A DNA stretch of 64,000 nucleotides from contig DASXUF010000088.1 in assembly GCA_036504975.1 (NCBI GenBank), positions 1-64,000 of the forward strand. Reading direction: 5' to 3'. Position 1 is the stretch's first letter; each line of letters opens with the position of its first letter. Position numbers and translations under genes: made by a program. The notes under the pieces are model-generated. The model saw only the letters and a program-made list of their open reading frames with translations, had not been told where the DNA came from and made no database searches. Below are positions 16,150 to 24,579 of this stretch, piece after piece. Source of the stretch: Candidatus Binatia bacterium (GTDB lineage Bacteria; Desulfobacterota; Binatia; UBA9968).

Positions 16150-17240
16150 CATCTATGAAAGCTTTGTCAAGAGCGGTTATTCACGAGTCTGTATTCGGTC
16201 AAATGTTTTTGGACAAATCTCTACTGGCCGCCCGTAATTCTTACCCGATGTTATCGGACTCATCTATTCGCCGTCTTGTGCGGCAGAGAAATATTCCGCA
16301 ACGGTGTCGCAATCAGCATGCGGGTCTCAGTGGACCCATGAGCGTAGCGCGCTTACCGTTGCGTGGACGACATCGGTTCCCGATAGGGTTCTCCTTTCTT
16401 AAGCCCCCGCTGGAGTGCTCCCGCGCCACCAACCCGCTGTAGCTCGCCAATTGCTCGGCACGGCCGAAGCGCTCAACGGTGCCGATCTCGGTCCAAATCA
16501 CCACCGCCAGGATATCGCCCACGCCGGGCAAAGTCTTAAGCCAGTTCGTCTCGGGACACGGAGTAAAAACCTCGATCATTTTTTGTTCGATCGCTTTGAG
16601 ATTCTCGCCCACGTAATCCAACTGATCGAGCACACGTCGAAGCGCTTGTTCGGTATGGGGCGGAAGCTTAGGCAGAAACTCCTCCACGATTTTACGGCCT
16701 TTTTTGCCAAAGGCATCACTCGCCCCTTCCACCGTATACCCGTACTTGCCCAGAGTGGCATGAACTCGGTTCTTCAGTTGCGTGCGCTGTCCACTGAGCA
16801 CCATGCGCGTTCGCGGCAGCTCGCGGGCATCGCGCACCGAAGAGGAAGGGATCCAAACCGTCGGGAGAGTCCCCGTTCTTTGCAACCGGTTCATCCCTTT
16901 AGCATCGAGCTTGTCGCTCTTATTCACGCTGCCCATCATCAGTTTCGCCAATCGCGCGTTGACCAGCTGTGGCTTTCCTCCGCCCGCCTCGATCTCATCG
17001 ACCACCCAGTACCAGTTGCCTACCGTCTCCACCGCTACTGGCGCTCCCTCGGACCACTTGCTTACAAAGCCCTTGATCGTCCCTCGGTCGTGCGCCAGTC
17101 GGCATTCGAACAACCGTTCTCCTACTTGACTCTCGACCCGTGCCCAGGTGTATTTCTTATGAACATCCAATGCGATGTATTCCATAACTGTTCCCCTCCT
17201 CGACTCGTCATTTTAATAACCGCCGTTACGGAATTCATCG
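16150..17240 (-). mobile_element. Remnant IS110/IS1111-family insertion sequence
   Basis: The transposase reading frame (16313-17185) plus flanks. On the minus strand the region after the transposase ends with CTCTTGACAAAGCTTTCATA (about 16152-16171), resembling the right ends of IS1111-type elements, which place a noncoding bridge-RNA region 3' of the transposase. The left limit is a guess at about 17240, just after GAGGAGGGGAACAGTT, the ribosome site. IS110-type elements lack conventional terminal inverted repeats, so exact ends cannot be read by eye. Confidence 0.6.
16313..17185 (-). pseudogene. IS110-family transposase, C-terminus degenerate
   Basis: DEDD-type transposase of the IS110 family. 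Residues 1-8 (MEYIALDV) carry the first Asp, [11 protein letters not shown] the Glu, and [13 protein letters not shown] (about 89-101) the last pair of acids. The helix-hairpin-helix region [17 protein letters not shown] and the start of the Tnp_20 domain ([16 protein letters not shown], with the conserved serines) follow. After HSSGG the family pattern is lost and the frame stops at 290 aa, about 40-50 residues short, consistent with a frameshift. It is therefore probably inactive. The ATG has a strong GGAGGGG site upstream. Confidence 0.85.
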
Positions 17241-17275
17241 CTTTCATATTAATCAGAATGACACTCCTGGATTTG

Positions 17276-17310
17276 TCATCCTGATGAACGAAGTGAAGGA
17301 TCTCTCTGGA
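17276..17310. repeat. TCATCCTGA...GAAGTGAAGGATCTCTC dispersed repeat
   Basis: GAACGAAGTGAAGGATCTCTC here and GAACAAAGTGAAGGATCTC at 23610-23631 are close copies, each preceded by CATCCTGA. This copy lies between the IS remnant and the M20-like peptidase. Confidence 0.6.
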
Positions 17311-17387
17311 AATGATTCGATCCCTATAGACCAACGGATGTTGACTCCGCCGCCGGTGAAACGTATGTTCGCGGGAGGAGAAAGACA

Positions 17388-18680
17388 ATGCCCGTCAACA
17401 AAGAATTGGCGCAAAAAGTCCTGGCGCAAATCGATCGCGACGAGCTGGCGCAGCTCGGCTGCGACCTCGTCAACCATCCGAGTCCGACCGGACAGGAGAA
17501 AGCGGTCGCGGAATTTATTCTCAATTGGTTTCAGGCGAACGGCCTCAAAGCGATCCGGCAGGAGGTCGAAGTCGATCGGCCCAACGCCGTCGGCGTGCTC
17601 AAAGGCGCCGGCAGCGGGTTGAGTCTCGGCTTCAACGGCCACATGGACACGAGCTTTACCGGCACCAGCGAAGATCTCCGCATGGTCGCCAACATCGAGC
17701 CGGAATCCGAGCTTCGCGGTTCGATCGCCGGCGGCAAAGTGCGCGGCCTCGGCATCTCGAACATGAAAGGCGGCGTGGCGGCGTTCATGATGGCGGCAAA
17801 GGCGCTCAAGAAAAGCGGCGTCACGCTCAAAGGCGACGCGGTCTTCGCCGCCGTCGTGGGCGAGATCTCGCGCACGCCGATCGGCCCGTGGCAAACCAAA
17901 GAGTACCGCGGCGAGGGCGCCGGCACGAGACACCTGCTGACCCACGGCATGCACACCGACTACGCCGTCGTCGCCGACGGCTCGGACTTGAACATCGTCT
18001 GGACCCAGACCGGGGTCGTGCAGATTAAGATCACCACTTTCGGCAAGGCCGAGGCGGCGTGGGGCAGCAAGCGATCGACACACCCGATGGAAAAATTAAA
18101 CGCGATCGTCAAGATGACGAAGATGATCAACGCCCTGGAGCAATGGGCCGAGCGCTTCGAAGAAAAATATATTTACAACTCGCCCACCGGCCCGCTCTAT
18201 CCCAAGGTTAACATCGGCGCGATCGAGGGCGGCGCGCCTTACCGGCCGAATTATTTTCCAGGCGTGTGCAGCATCTACGTCGATATCCGCACGCCGCCGC
18301 AGGTGAGACCCGTCACCGTCCAACACGAGGTGGAAAAGACGCTCGCCGCGCTCGGCGTCGAATACGAGATGGAAGCGTACAAATCGCTCCTCGGCCACGA
18401 GGGCAAAGGCGTCGAGCCTCTGGTCGAATCGCTCGAAGAGATCCACCAGTTTCTTTTCGGCTCGAAGCTCACGCACGAGGCCGCCGACCGCGCCAGCATC
18501 TGGACCGACACGAACGTTTACAACGAGCTCGGCATTCCCGCGGTCAAGATCGGCCCGCGCGGCAAACGCATCGGCCCGCGCGCTGAGGAGATCCGGATCG
18601 ACGATATGGTCAAAGCGGCGCAGATCTATGCGCTCGTCGCGCTCGACATCTGCAGCCGCGAGCGGCCCGGAGGTCTATAA
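17388..18680 (+). CDS. M20-family peptidase/deacylase, atypical metal site
   Basis: Cytosolic member of the ArgE/DapE/CPG2 (M20) clan, 430 aa, with a catalytic domain split by a dimerisation domain (about 190-310). The first metal motif GFNGHMDTSF and the aspartate region ISNMKGGVAAFMMA are clear. The position that normally reads D-E-E is GEIS here, so one of two adjacent Glu is replaced by Ile, and the final metal-binding His expected near the C-terminus is not evident (IGPRAEEIRIDDMVKAAQ). The enzyme may use one metal or another ligand set. A GGGAGGAG site precedes ATG 17388. It may be co-transcribed with the lipoprotein peptidases 6 bases downstream. Confidence 0.82.
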   Translation: MPVNKELAQKVLAQIDRDELAQLGCDLVNHPSPTGQEKAVAEFILNWFQANGLKAIRQEVEVDRPNAVGVLKGAGSGLSLGFNGHMDTSFTGTSEDLRMVANIEPESELRGSIAGGKVRGLGISNMKGGVAAFMMAAKALKKSGVTLKGDAVFAAVVGEISRTPIGPWQTKEYRGEGAGTRHLLTHGMHTDYAVVADGSDLNIVWTQTGVVQIKITTFGKAEAAWGSKRSTHPMEKLNAIVKMTKMINALEQWAERFEEKYIYNSPTGPLYPKVNIGAIEGGAPYRPNYFPGVCSIYVDIRTPPQVRPVTVQHEVEKTLAALGVEYEMEAYKSLLGHEGKGVEPLVESLEEIHQFLFGSKLTHEAADRASIWTDTNVYNELGIPAVKIGPRGKRIGPRAEEIRIDDMVKAAQIYALVALDICSRERPGGL

Positions 18681-18686
18681 AAAGCA

Positions 18687-20051
18687 GTGAAAACGTTTGC
18701 CTCCTGGCTGTGGTTTATACTGATCTCATTAGCCGTCTCGGCTTGCAGCATTCCCGAGCCCGGCCAACTCGTTGTTATCTCAAAGCCTCCCGCTTTCCGC
18801 CCGAAAACGCCGCAGGAGGTCAAGAGCCTAGAGGATGCCATAGCGGCCGTCATGACCGTGTGCACGAAAGATCTCGGGCTGCCCGTCATCGAACCGTATT
18901 ATCTTCATCTCTACAAAGATGCGAACGCCTACGCCGCCTATACCTATGGATTTGCCCGGATGGACCAAAGTATGGTCCGCCTCACCTGGGCCCAGCCACA
19001 AGAGACTCGCCTGCACGTCAACCTGGAACGCCTCGGAGGAGTATCCTGGGGAACGCTGCTGAGATTCCTGGCTCACGAATACGCGCACAATATCGAAGAC
19101 GTGGTCATCGGCGGCACGCACGGCTGGAACCAGTGGATCAGAGAAGGCTTCGCCGACTGGGTCGCCGCCAAGGTGATGGACTCGCTGGGCTGGGAGAGTT
19201 ACGCGTCGTCATTGGCCCGCACCGAGCGCGCGCTCGCGCGTCACGGCGCTTCCTTGCCGAAGTTTTCCGAGCTTGAACAGACGCGGCAGTGGGTACGCGT
19301 CGTCGATCGCCCCAAGGGCAAAATACAGGCTTACGGCTTGGCCCTTCTCGCCGTGCATCGGCTCATTGAAAAGAAAGGCGTGGCGGGGATGAGGGAATAC
19401 TTCCGCTCGGAAAATTTTTCCGCCAGTTTCGGCCTGTCATGGGGCGACTTCGAGCGCGAGATGGAAGGCGTCGTCAAGGATCTTGTCGCGCGCAATACCG
19501 CCAAGAAAAGCGGCCTAAAGGCCGAACCCAGGCCCGAATGGAAGAGCGGCTATCAATGGCAGTATGCGGTCAAAGGCCTCGGGGCTAGAGGAAGGTCCAC
19601 GAACGAAGTTGTAAGAGAGGAGATCTTCGACGGCGTCCCTGCTTACATCTTACGGCTCGGAGCGAATGACTATATCCACACCAAGGACACCCTGGCCTTG
19701 TCGGCGACTCTATCCGGAGGAAAGACAATCACGAAAAATAGCCCTCCCCTTCTGTGGCTATCCTGGCCCCTCGCCGCGAGCAAGGAGTGGAGAAACACCT
19801 CCGTGGTGGAGAACCTTGAGCAAAAATCATCGCAAAGGATGGACGTAGAAACAGTCGTGGCGGGCGTTGAAGAGATCCTTGTCCCGGCAGGCAGGTTTGA
19901 AGCTTACCGGATCGAGACCTACAACTTTCACACCGGCGAGCTAATGTTCGAGCAGTGGTACGCGCCGCGGGTAAAATGGGTTGTAAAATCGAAAGACTAC
20001 CGTCAGGAAGGCGTTATCGAACAGGAGCTGCAGAGCTTCAAAATCGATTGA
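18687..20051 (+). CDS. Lipoprotein zinc peptidase (MA-clan), copy 1
   Basis: A lipoprotein of 454 aa. The signal ISLAVSAC places the lipidated Cys at residue 20. The catalytic motif HEYAH at 130-134 (HExxH) and the downstream REGFADWVA, with a Glu as third ligand about 25 residues later, define a gluzincin of the MA clan ('peptidase MA-like'). The C-terminal 170 residues have beta-rich sequence ending in EQWYAPRVKWVVKSKDY, like DUF3108-type outer-membrane modules. GTG 18687 is the start. The next gene is a full-length paralogue in tandem. Likely acts on envelope proteins; no substrate can be named. Confidence 0.85.
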   Translation: MKTFASWLWFILISLAVSACSIPEPGQLVVISKPPAFRPKTPQEVKSLEDAIAAVMTVCTKDLGLPVIEPYYLHLYKDANAYAAYTYGFARMDQSMVRLTWAQPQETRLHVNLERLGGVSWGTLLRFLAHEYAHNIEDVVIGGTHGWNQWIREGFADWVAAKVMDSLGWESYASSLARTERALARHGASLPKFSELEQTRQWVRVVDRPKGKIQAYGLALLAVHRLIEKKGVAGMREYFRSENFSASFGLSWGDFEREMEGVVKDLVARNTAKKSGLKAEPRPEWKSGYQWQYAVKGLGARGRSTNEVVREEIFDGVPAYILRLGANDYIHTKDTLALSATLSGGKTITKNSPPLLWLSWPLAASKEWRNTSVVENLEQKSSQRMDVETVVAGVEEILVPAGRFEAYRIETYNFHTGELMFEQWYAPRVKWVVKSKDYRQEGVIEQELQSFKID

Positions 20052-20077
20052 CGATCTTGAAAAACCGCGAAACAATA

Positions 20078-21451
20078 ATGCTTCCTCCATCGAAGCGCCG
20101 GCTCTGCGGCTTGTTTTTAATCCTTTTGACGGTCGGCGCTTCGGGCTGCGGGCTGCACGAGCCGCCGCGGCTTGTGCCCGTCAGCAACCCTCCCGTCTTC
20201 CGGCCGGCGAGCCCCGAGCAGGTAAAAACTCTCGAGGAGGCGGTGGCCGCGATCATGACGGTGTGCACCCGAGACCTCGGCTTCCCCCCCGTCTATCCTT
20301 TCCATCTCCACGTTTATGACGACGCCAACGCTTATTCGTATTACACGGACGGATTGCCGCGGCTCCGCACGGACAAGATACGCCAGAGCTTGGCCGTGCC
20401 GCACGAGAACCGGCTTCACGTCAATATGGAAGCCGCCAGCGGACGGCCCTGGGGCATGCTCTTGCGTCTCCTGGCTCACGAGTATGGTCACAATCTCGAA
20501 TTTGTCTTGAGGGGCGGCGCGAAGCCGGCGGGCCACTGGATGAGGGAAGGCTTCGCCGATTGGATCGCCGCGAAAGTCATGGACGCCCTCGGTTGGGAGA
20601 GTTACGCGTCGTCGCTGTCGCGCGCCGAGCGCGAGCTGGCGCGTTACGGACCTTATCTGCCGCGGTTCGAAGAGCTCGACAGGACCGGCCATTGGTTGTG
20701 GGTTCTCGAGCGCCCGAAGGGCAGAGTGGGAACGCACGACTTGTCGTTTCTCGCCGTGCACAAGCTCATCGAGAAGAGCGGCGCGGCAAAAATGATGGAC
20801 TACTTCCAAGCGAAAAATTTTCTTCAGAGCTTCGGCATGACGCTGGAAGACTTCCAGCGCGATCTGCAGCAAAGCGTCAACGCGCTCGCCGCGGCGCATC
20901 GGCCGCGCGGCGACGGCCGCCAGGCGCGGGCCCCCGAGTGGAAGGCCGGCTATCGATGGCAATATCTATTCGCGGCCCCCGGCGTCAAAGGCACGGTCGT
21001 GAACCAGGTCGCAAGGGAAGAAGTTTTCGAGACGTCGCCGAGCTACGTGCTCGCCATCGGCAAGAACGAATACCCGCACGCGAAAAACAATCTCGGCGTG
21101 CTGGCGACTCTTTCCGGCGGCAAGACGATCAACAAAAACGATCCACCCTCTCTGCCGCTCGCCTGGCCGCTCGAAACGGGAAAGCAATGGAGGAATTCTT
21201 ACGTGTCTGAGGATGCCGAGCGCAAGCGCACGCAAAGAATCGACACCGAGGTGGTGGTCGCGGCGCTGGAAGAGATCCGCGTGCCGGCCGGCATTTTCGA
21301 GGCCTTCCGGATCGAGACCTACGACACCCAGACCGGCGAGCTGATCTCGGAGCAGTGGTACGCGCCGCGGGCCAGGTGGTTTGTCAAAAGCAGGATTTAC
21401 CGCGACGAGGGCCCGCTCGAGCAGGCGCTGATGAGCTTCAAAATTGATTGA
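20078..21451 (+). CDS. Lipoprotein zinc peptidase (MA-clan), copy 2
   Basis: Paralogue of the preceding gene over its whole length: both share KTLEEAVAAIMTVCTRDLG-like opening, AHEYGHNLE (HExxH at 134-138), REGFADWIAAKVMDALGWES, the SGGKTINKNDPP segment and the same C-terminal EQWYAPRARWFVKS. The lipobox is GASGC (Cys about 24). ATG 20078 lies 27 bases after the stop of copy 1; the open frame extends upstream into that gene without a signal peptide. Divergence between copies is substantial, so duplication is not recent and both have kept their active sites. Confidence 0.85.
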   Translation: MLPPSKRRLCGLFLILLTVGASGCGLHEPPRLVPVSNPPVFRPASPEQVKTLEEAVAAIMTVCTRDLGFPPVYPFHLHVYDDANAYSYYTDGLPRLRTDKIRQSLAVPHENRLHVNMEAASGRPWGMLLRLLAHEYGHNLEFVLRGGAKPAGHWMREGFADWIAAKVMDALGWESYASSLSRAERELARYGPYLPRFEELDRTGHWLWVLERPKGRVGTHDLSFLAVHKLIEKSGAAKMMDYFQAKNFLQSFGMTLEDFQRDLQQSVNALAAAHRPRGDGRQARAPEWKAGYRWQYLFAAPGVKGTVVNQVAREEVFETSPSYVLAIGKNEYPHAKNNLGVLATLSGGKTINKNDPPSLPLAWPLETGKQWRNSYVSEDAERKRTQRIDTEVVVAALEEIRVPAGIFEAFRIETYDTQTGELISEQWYAPRARWFVKSRIYRDEGPLEQALMSFKID

Positions 21452-21480
21452 GAATTAGGTACAAGGACGCGAATAAGACC

Positions 21481-21525
21481 GGGTCAGCTCCCTTTCCTGC
21501 CGACGGCAGATCGGGGAGCTGACCC
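21481..21525. repeat. Long hairpin GGGTCAGCTCCC...GGGAGCTGACCC
   Basis: A perfect 12-bp outer stem (21481-21492 with 21514-21525) encloses a second 6-bp stem CTGCCG/CGGCAG. It lies between the converging ends of the lipoprotein peptidase and the minus-strand secreted protein. There is no T-run, so it is more like a REP-type element or bidirectional structural barrier than a standard terminator. Confidence 0.6.
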
Positions 21526-21576
21526 CTTTCGAGCGCCGCCGGCAAAGGAGCCGTGGCGACTCAGGAGTGAGAAAAG

Positions 21577-21972
21577 CTACGGAATGTCGGCGTGCGCGGC
21601 GGCGCTTTGAATTTTGCCCTTCTGCTTGCCGCTCAGAACATGCTGGCGTTTTAGACTGTTGGTGAGATGGGCGACGCAACGCACAAACCGCCCGTGATTG
21701 GTTGCGCCTTCGGCGCACTCGAGGATCAGGTCGGCGAGGCTGCATCCATTGGCGAAAAGCGTGTTCGCGACTCCGGTGTCGATGCCGTCGATGACCAGCG
21801 TGCCGGTCAGCGCGGCAGGATCGGTGGCGGGGCATTCGTCCTCGGTGTCGGGTACGCCGTCCCCGTCGGTATCAACGGGCGGCGGCACGACCTGGGCGCG
21901 AACATGAATAGAGCCCGTCATAAAAGCGGCCATCAGGATGGCCATGAACAGGGTCATTTTTTTCGAACGCAT
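21577..21972 (-). CDS. Secreted protein with thrombospondin type-3-like calcium motif
   Basis: A 131-residue exported protein. A Sec signal peptide covers residues 1-26 (hydrophobic core MTLFMAILMAAFMTGS, end VRAQ). Next comes a proline-rich linker and DTDGDGVPDTEDECP, a thrombospondin type-3/EF-like Ca-binding repeat that also appears in OmpA-type and cell-surface proteins. The C-terminal 80 residues contain three cysteines and end in a basic tail. ATG 21972 is preceded by AAAGGAGGT, which decides the start over upstream in-frame ATGs. Role unknown; a single short extracytoplasmic Ca-binding protein. Confidence 0.75.
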   Translation of the reverse strand: MRSKKMTLFMAILMAAFMTGSIHVRAQVVPPPVDTDGDGVPDTEDECPATDPAALTGTLVIDGIDTGVANTLFANGCSLADLILECAEGATNHGRFVRCVAHLTNSLKRQHVLSGKQKGKIQSAAAHADIP

Positions 21973-22366
21973 AATAACCTCCTTTGTGAAAATCATGTAT
22001 AGCACAGGGAGCAGAATCCATGCCAGAGAGTTTACCATGGACCCTTGGAGCGTCATGGAGCCGGGTCGGCAGATAAGGAACTTCTTCTACTTTGAAAACA
22101 AGAGGGCTTGTAACAACCCGCTTCCGAAAAACGTCAAGGCCGATGAGAATCGGCTCTCGCTCCTCGTTTACCCGCGCTGCTTGAGGGGCGCGCTTGACCT
22201 TTCCGCTAACGCGCTTTCCAAAAAATGCCGGGAAAGCCTTCAGCAGACTGTTATTTCCTTCACGTGCGGCTCCAGGCCCTAAATGTCCTCGTTGGTTTTA
22301 TCCCCCGGGCAGCGTTGACCGGGCATCTCCGTTGGAACGGGCAAGAAAAGACATTTCGACAATCCG
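21973..22366. other. Intergenic stretch with no recognised gene
   Basis: About 390 bases. The first 15 bases hold the Shine-Dalgarno of the secreted protein. A short hairpin GCCGAT/ATCGGC lies at 22139-22154. Open frames here have no family resemblance and poor start contexts. I see no RNA gene. Confidence 0.4.
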
Positions 22367-23533
22367 CTACGGCTTGACGATGAAGGACGGCTCTGCCGCC
22401 GCTTTTTCTTTCGCCTGGCTGAGATAGAAGGCGAGGCTTTTTTGCGCCAGGCCGGTGAGAAAGGAAATATCCAGGAGCCCCGCTTCGCCTTCCGCGAGCT
22501 GCAGCGCGACGGCGAGCGCCAGTTTAGCCGGCTCCTCGCGTCCGGTCTCGAGCAGATAGAGCGCCATGTCCTCCATCCTGCGCGCGAAGACGCGGCCGGT
22601 TTCCCCGGCGAAAATTTCCCGCGCGGCGTCGCGGACGATGGCCGAGACGCGCTCCTCTTTCTGGACCTCGTTCAAGACCAGGCGGCTCTCCCGCGCCTGC
22701 TCGACCCGCTCCAGGTAGGGCGCCATCCAATCATCGTCGAGAATCCAGAAACGAAACTCAGGCTCGTCGAGAAGCCGCCGCGAGCGCTCGCGCCACGCCT
22801 CGGCGCGCGCCCCGTCGGGGCTCAGGCGGCTGTGGATCGGGTGCGGCGCGGGCTTGGGTTTCAGCGGATTGAAAGCGGCTCTCAGCGAAGAGAAATGTTC
22901 GGTCCTGCCCTGGCCGAGAGACTTGGCCTTTTCATAACTCTCGTAAAGCATCTGATCGGCGTATTCCCACGGCACCGAGATCATCTGAATGCCGTGACTC
23001 TCCTTGATCGCCTGGGCCTGCTCGCGTAGCTCTTTCCGTTTGATCAGCGCGCCGCTCGCGCGCTCCAGGCCGGTCCGGTCGCTCACCATTCCCTGAAGCA
23101 ACTGGAGACCGCCGTCGGGTTGCGGCCTCGTCAACCACACGAGCCGCACCCCGGCGCCGTCCACCGATGAGATATATCCCTCGATCTCGGGACCGAGCTT
23201 GAGCGCGGGCCGCGGCTTCGCGATGCCGGCATCCTCGGCGCGCGGAATCGTCATGCCTCTCTGCGCGAGCTTGAAAAGCGAGCGGCGTGCCTCGCGCTTG
23301 ATGTCCTTCGAAGCGGCGGTCCGCTCCAACTCGGTCAACGCGGCGACGGCGGCGGGATCGGCGACGCGGCCGAGAAGAAACGCGACGGCGAGATCCGTGT
23401 CGTGTCCCTTGCCGAGATGATTCGTAAGCGCGCCCAGTGCCGTAGCTGAAGCATTCTCTGTGTCGATTCCGGACTCCCGTAGCCGATCGAGTCCTGTTTT
23501 GAGCGCTGCCTCTCGTGCGTCTTTCTTTGACAT
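22367..23533 (-). CDS. Hypothetical protein, helical
   Basis: A 388-residue soluble protein not recognised. ATG 23533 starts MSKKDAREAALKTGLDRLRE; the upstream extension of the frame runs through dispersed repeats and is not coding. Residues 1-100 look like short HEAT-type helix pairs (DPAAVAALTELERTAASKDIKREARRSLFKLAQ), the middle (110-150) includes a predicted beta segment EGYISSVDGAGVRLVWLT, and the C-terminal 150 residues are helical again. No signal peptide or membrane helix. Its neighbour downstream on the same strand is the secreted calcium-motif protein and upstream is a deacetylase, with repeat DNA between, so an operon is unlikely. Confidence 0.7.
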   Translation of the reverse strand: MSKKDAREAALKTGLDRLRESGIDTENASATALGALTNHLGKGHDTDLAVAFLLGRVADPAAVAALTELERTAASKDIKREARRSLFKLAQRGMTIPRAEDAGIAKPRPALKLGPEIEGYISSVDGAGVRLVWLTRPQPDGGLQLLQGMVSDRTGLERASGALIKRKELREQAQAIKESHGIQMISVPWEYADQMLYESYEKAKSLGQGRTEHFSSLRAAFNPLKPKPAPHPIHSRLSPDGARAEAWRERSRRLLDEPEFRFWILDDDWMAPYLERVEQARESRLVLNEVQKEERVSAIVRDAAREIFAGETGRVFARRMEDMALYLLETGREEPAKLALAVALQLAEGEAGLLDISFLTGLAQKSLAFYLSQAKEKAAAEPSFIVKP

Positions 23534-23561
23534 GCTGAATTTTCTGTTTTTACTTAAAACG

Positions 23562-23633
23562 AGATTCTTCGCTCCGCTCAGAATGGGACATAAAAAAGAG
23601 TCCATCATCCTGAACAAAGTGAAGGATCTCTCC
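23562..23633. repeat. GATTCTTCGCTCCGCTCAGAATG and GAAGTGAAGGATCTC repeats
   Basis: Two dispersed units side by side: TTCTTCGCTCCGCTCAGAAT and, inverted, CATCCTGAACAAAGTGAAGG. The second matches 17276-17310. They lie between the hypothetical gene and the deacetylase gene. Confidence 0.6.
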
Positions 23634-23643
23634 GACAGATTCT

Positions 23644-24579
23644 TCAAAGTTTTAACAAGTCGGACTTTTTGCCGGGTCTGCCGGCGATGGTGAAATTGGG
23701 CCACTCTTCGACCTGCGCGTCGCGATAATTTTCCCGATACCATTTGGCGATGTCGCCGGCGCGCGCGAACCAAACTTTGGAATGGCCCTTGGCGTAGCGG
23801 ATAAATTCCCTGAGCAGCACGGCGCGAAACGGCCGGCCGCCCACGAACGGATGGTTTCCCCAGATCATGAACTTCGGGTCGGTCTCCCCTTCCTCGTACA
23901 TGCAATCGAAGGTGTCTTTCCACATTTGCAGAAGGTCGCGCGGCGTGCGCCCGGCGCGCTGGTAGCTGGAATAGTCGTTGAGATCTGTAAAATATGACAG
24001 GACCGTCAGCTCCTTGTTCTTCACTTTGAGCGTATAGGGGGTCTCCTCGTGCTGCGGGTCCATCCAGTAGGTGTAGCCGAGCTCGGCGATGATATCGACG
24101 GTGTCCGCGCCCGGCGCCACGCCGGTTGAAAGATAGCCTTTAGGCGCCTCTCCGACCACGTCTTTGACGATCTGCACGGTCCGTTGCAGGTCCTTTTTCT
24201 CCTGGTCTCTTTTTTTCATGTAGTTGTAGTCGTGAATCCAGGTCTCGGTGCCGATCTCGTGGCCGTCGGCCACCGCTTCTTTAATCACATCGGGATAATT
24301 CTGGACCGTGATGCCGGTCGGGAACCACGTCGTCCTTATGCCCTCTTTCTTAAAAAGATCGAGGAAGCGAAAGACGCCGACGCGCTCGCCGAACTCGCGG
24401 TCGGTGATGCTGGCGAGGCTTTTCTTCGTCACGGCGTTTTTCGGATAGCCGCGCCGGTTTTCCTGCTGCATCGACCCGGGGCCGCCCAAATCCTCCGGCC
24501 AGGTCTCGAACGCGACGCAGGGCGTGATCGCGATGCGCGCGCCATCGGGCCATTTGATCGGCTTTCTCTTGCGCTTCAT
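23644..24579 (-). CDS. Polysaccharide deacetylase-fold protein (PuuE-like)
   Basis: A 311-residue cytosolic protein with the NodB/CE4 deformed barrel, nearest in pattern to the PuuE (cofactor-free allantoinase) and related amide-hydrolase branch: RTTWFPTGITVQNYPDVIKEAVADGHEIGTETW is the conserved strand and helix pair, followed by IHDYNYMKKRDQEKKDL. The classical first Asp-Asp motif of metal CE4 enzymes is replaced by PCVAFETWPED. The C-terminal MIWGNHPFVGGRPFRAVLLREF is typical of this branch. ATG 24579 has GGAGGAA 6-12 bases upstream. Likely hydrolyses a cyclic amide or N-acyl group; substrate unknown. Confidence 0.83.
   Translation of the reverse strand: MKRKRKPIKWPDGARIAITPCVAFETWPEDLGGPGSMQQENRRGYPKNAVTKKSLASITDREFGERVGVFRFLDLFKKEGIRTTWFPTGITVQNYPDVIKEAVADGHEIGTETWIHDYNYMKKRDQEKKDLQRTVQIVKDVVGEAPKGYLSTGVAPGADTVDIIAELGYTYWMDPQHEETPYTLKVKNKELTVLSYFTDLNDYSSYQRAGRTPRDLLQMWKDTFDCMYEEGETDPKFMIWGNHPFVGGRPFRAVLLREFIRYAKGHSKVWFARAGDIAKWYRENYRDAQVEEWPNFTIAGRPGKKSDLLKL

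Noticed and set aside
21938..22282. Plus-strand 114-codon open frame
   Set aside because: No family features, no ribosome site, and overlaps the start region of the divergent secreted-protein gene.
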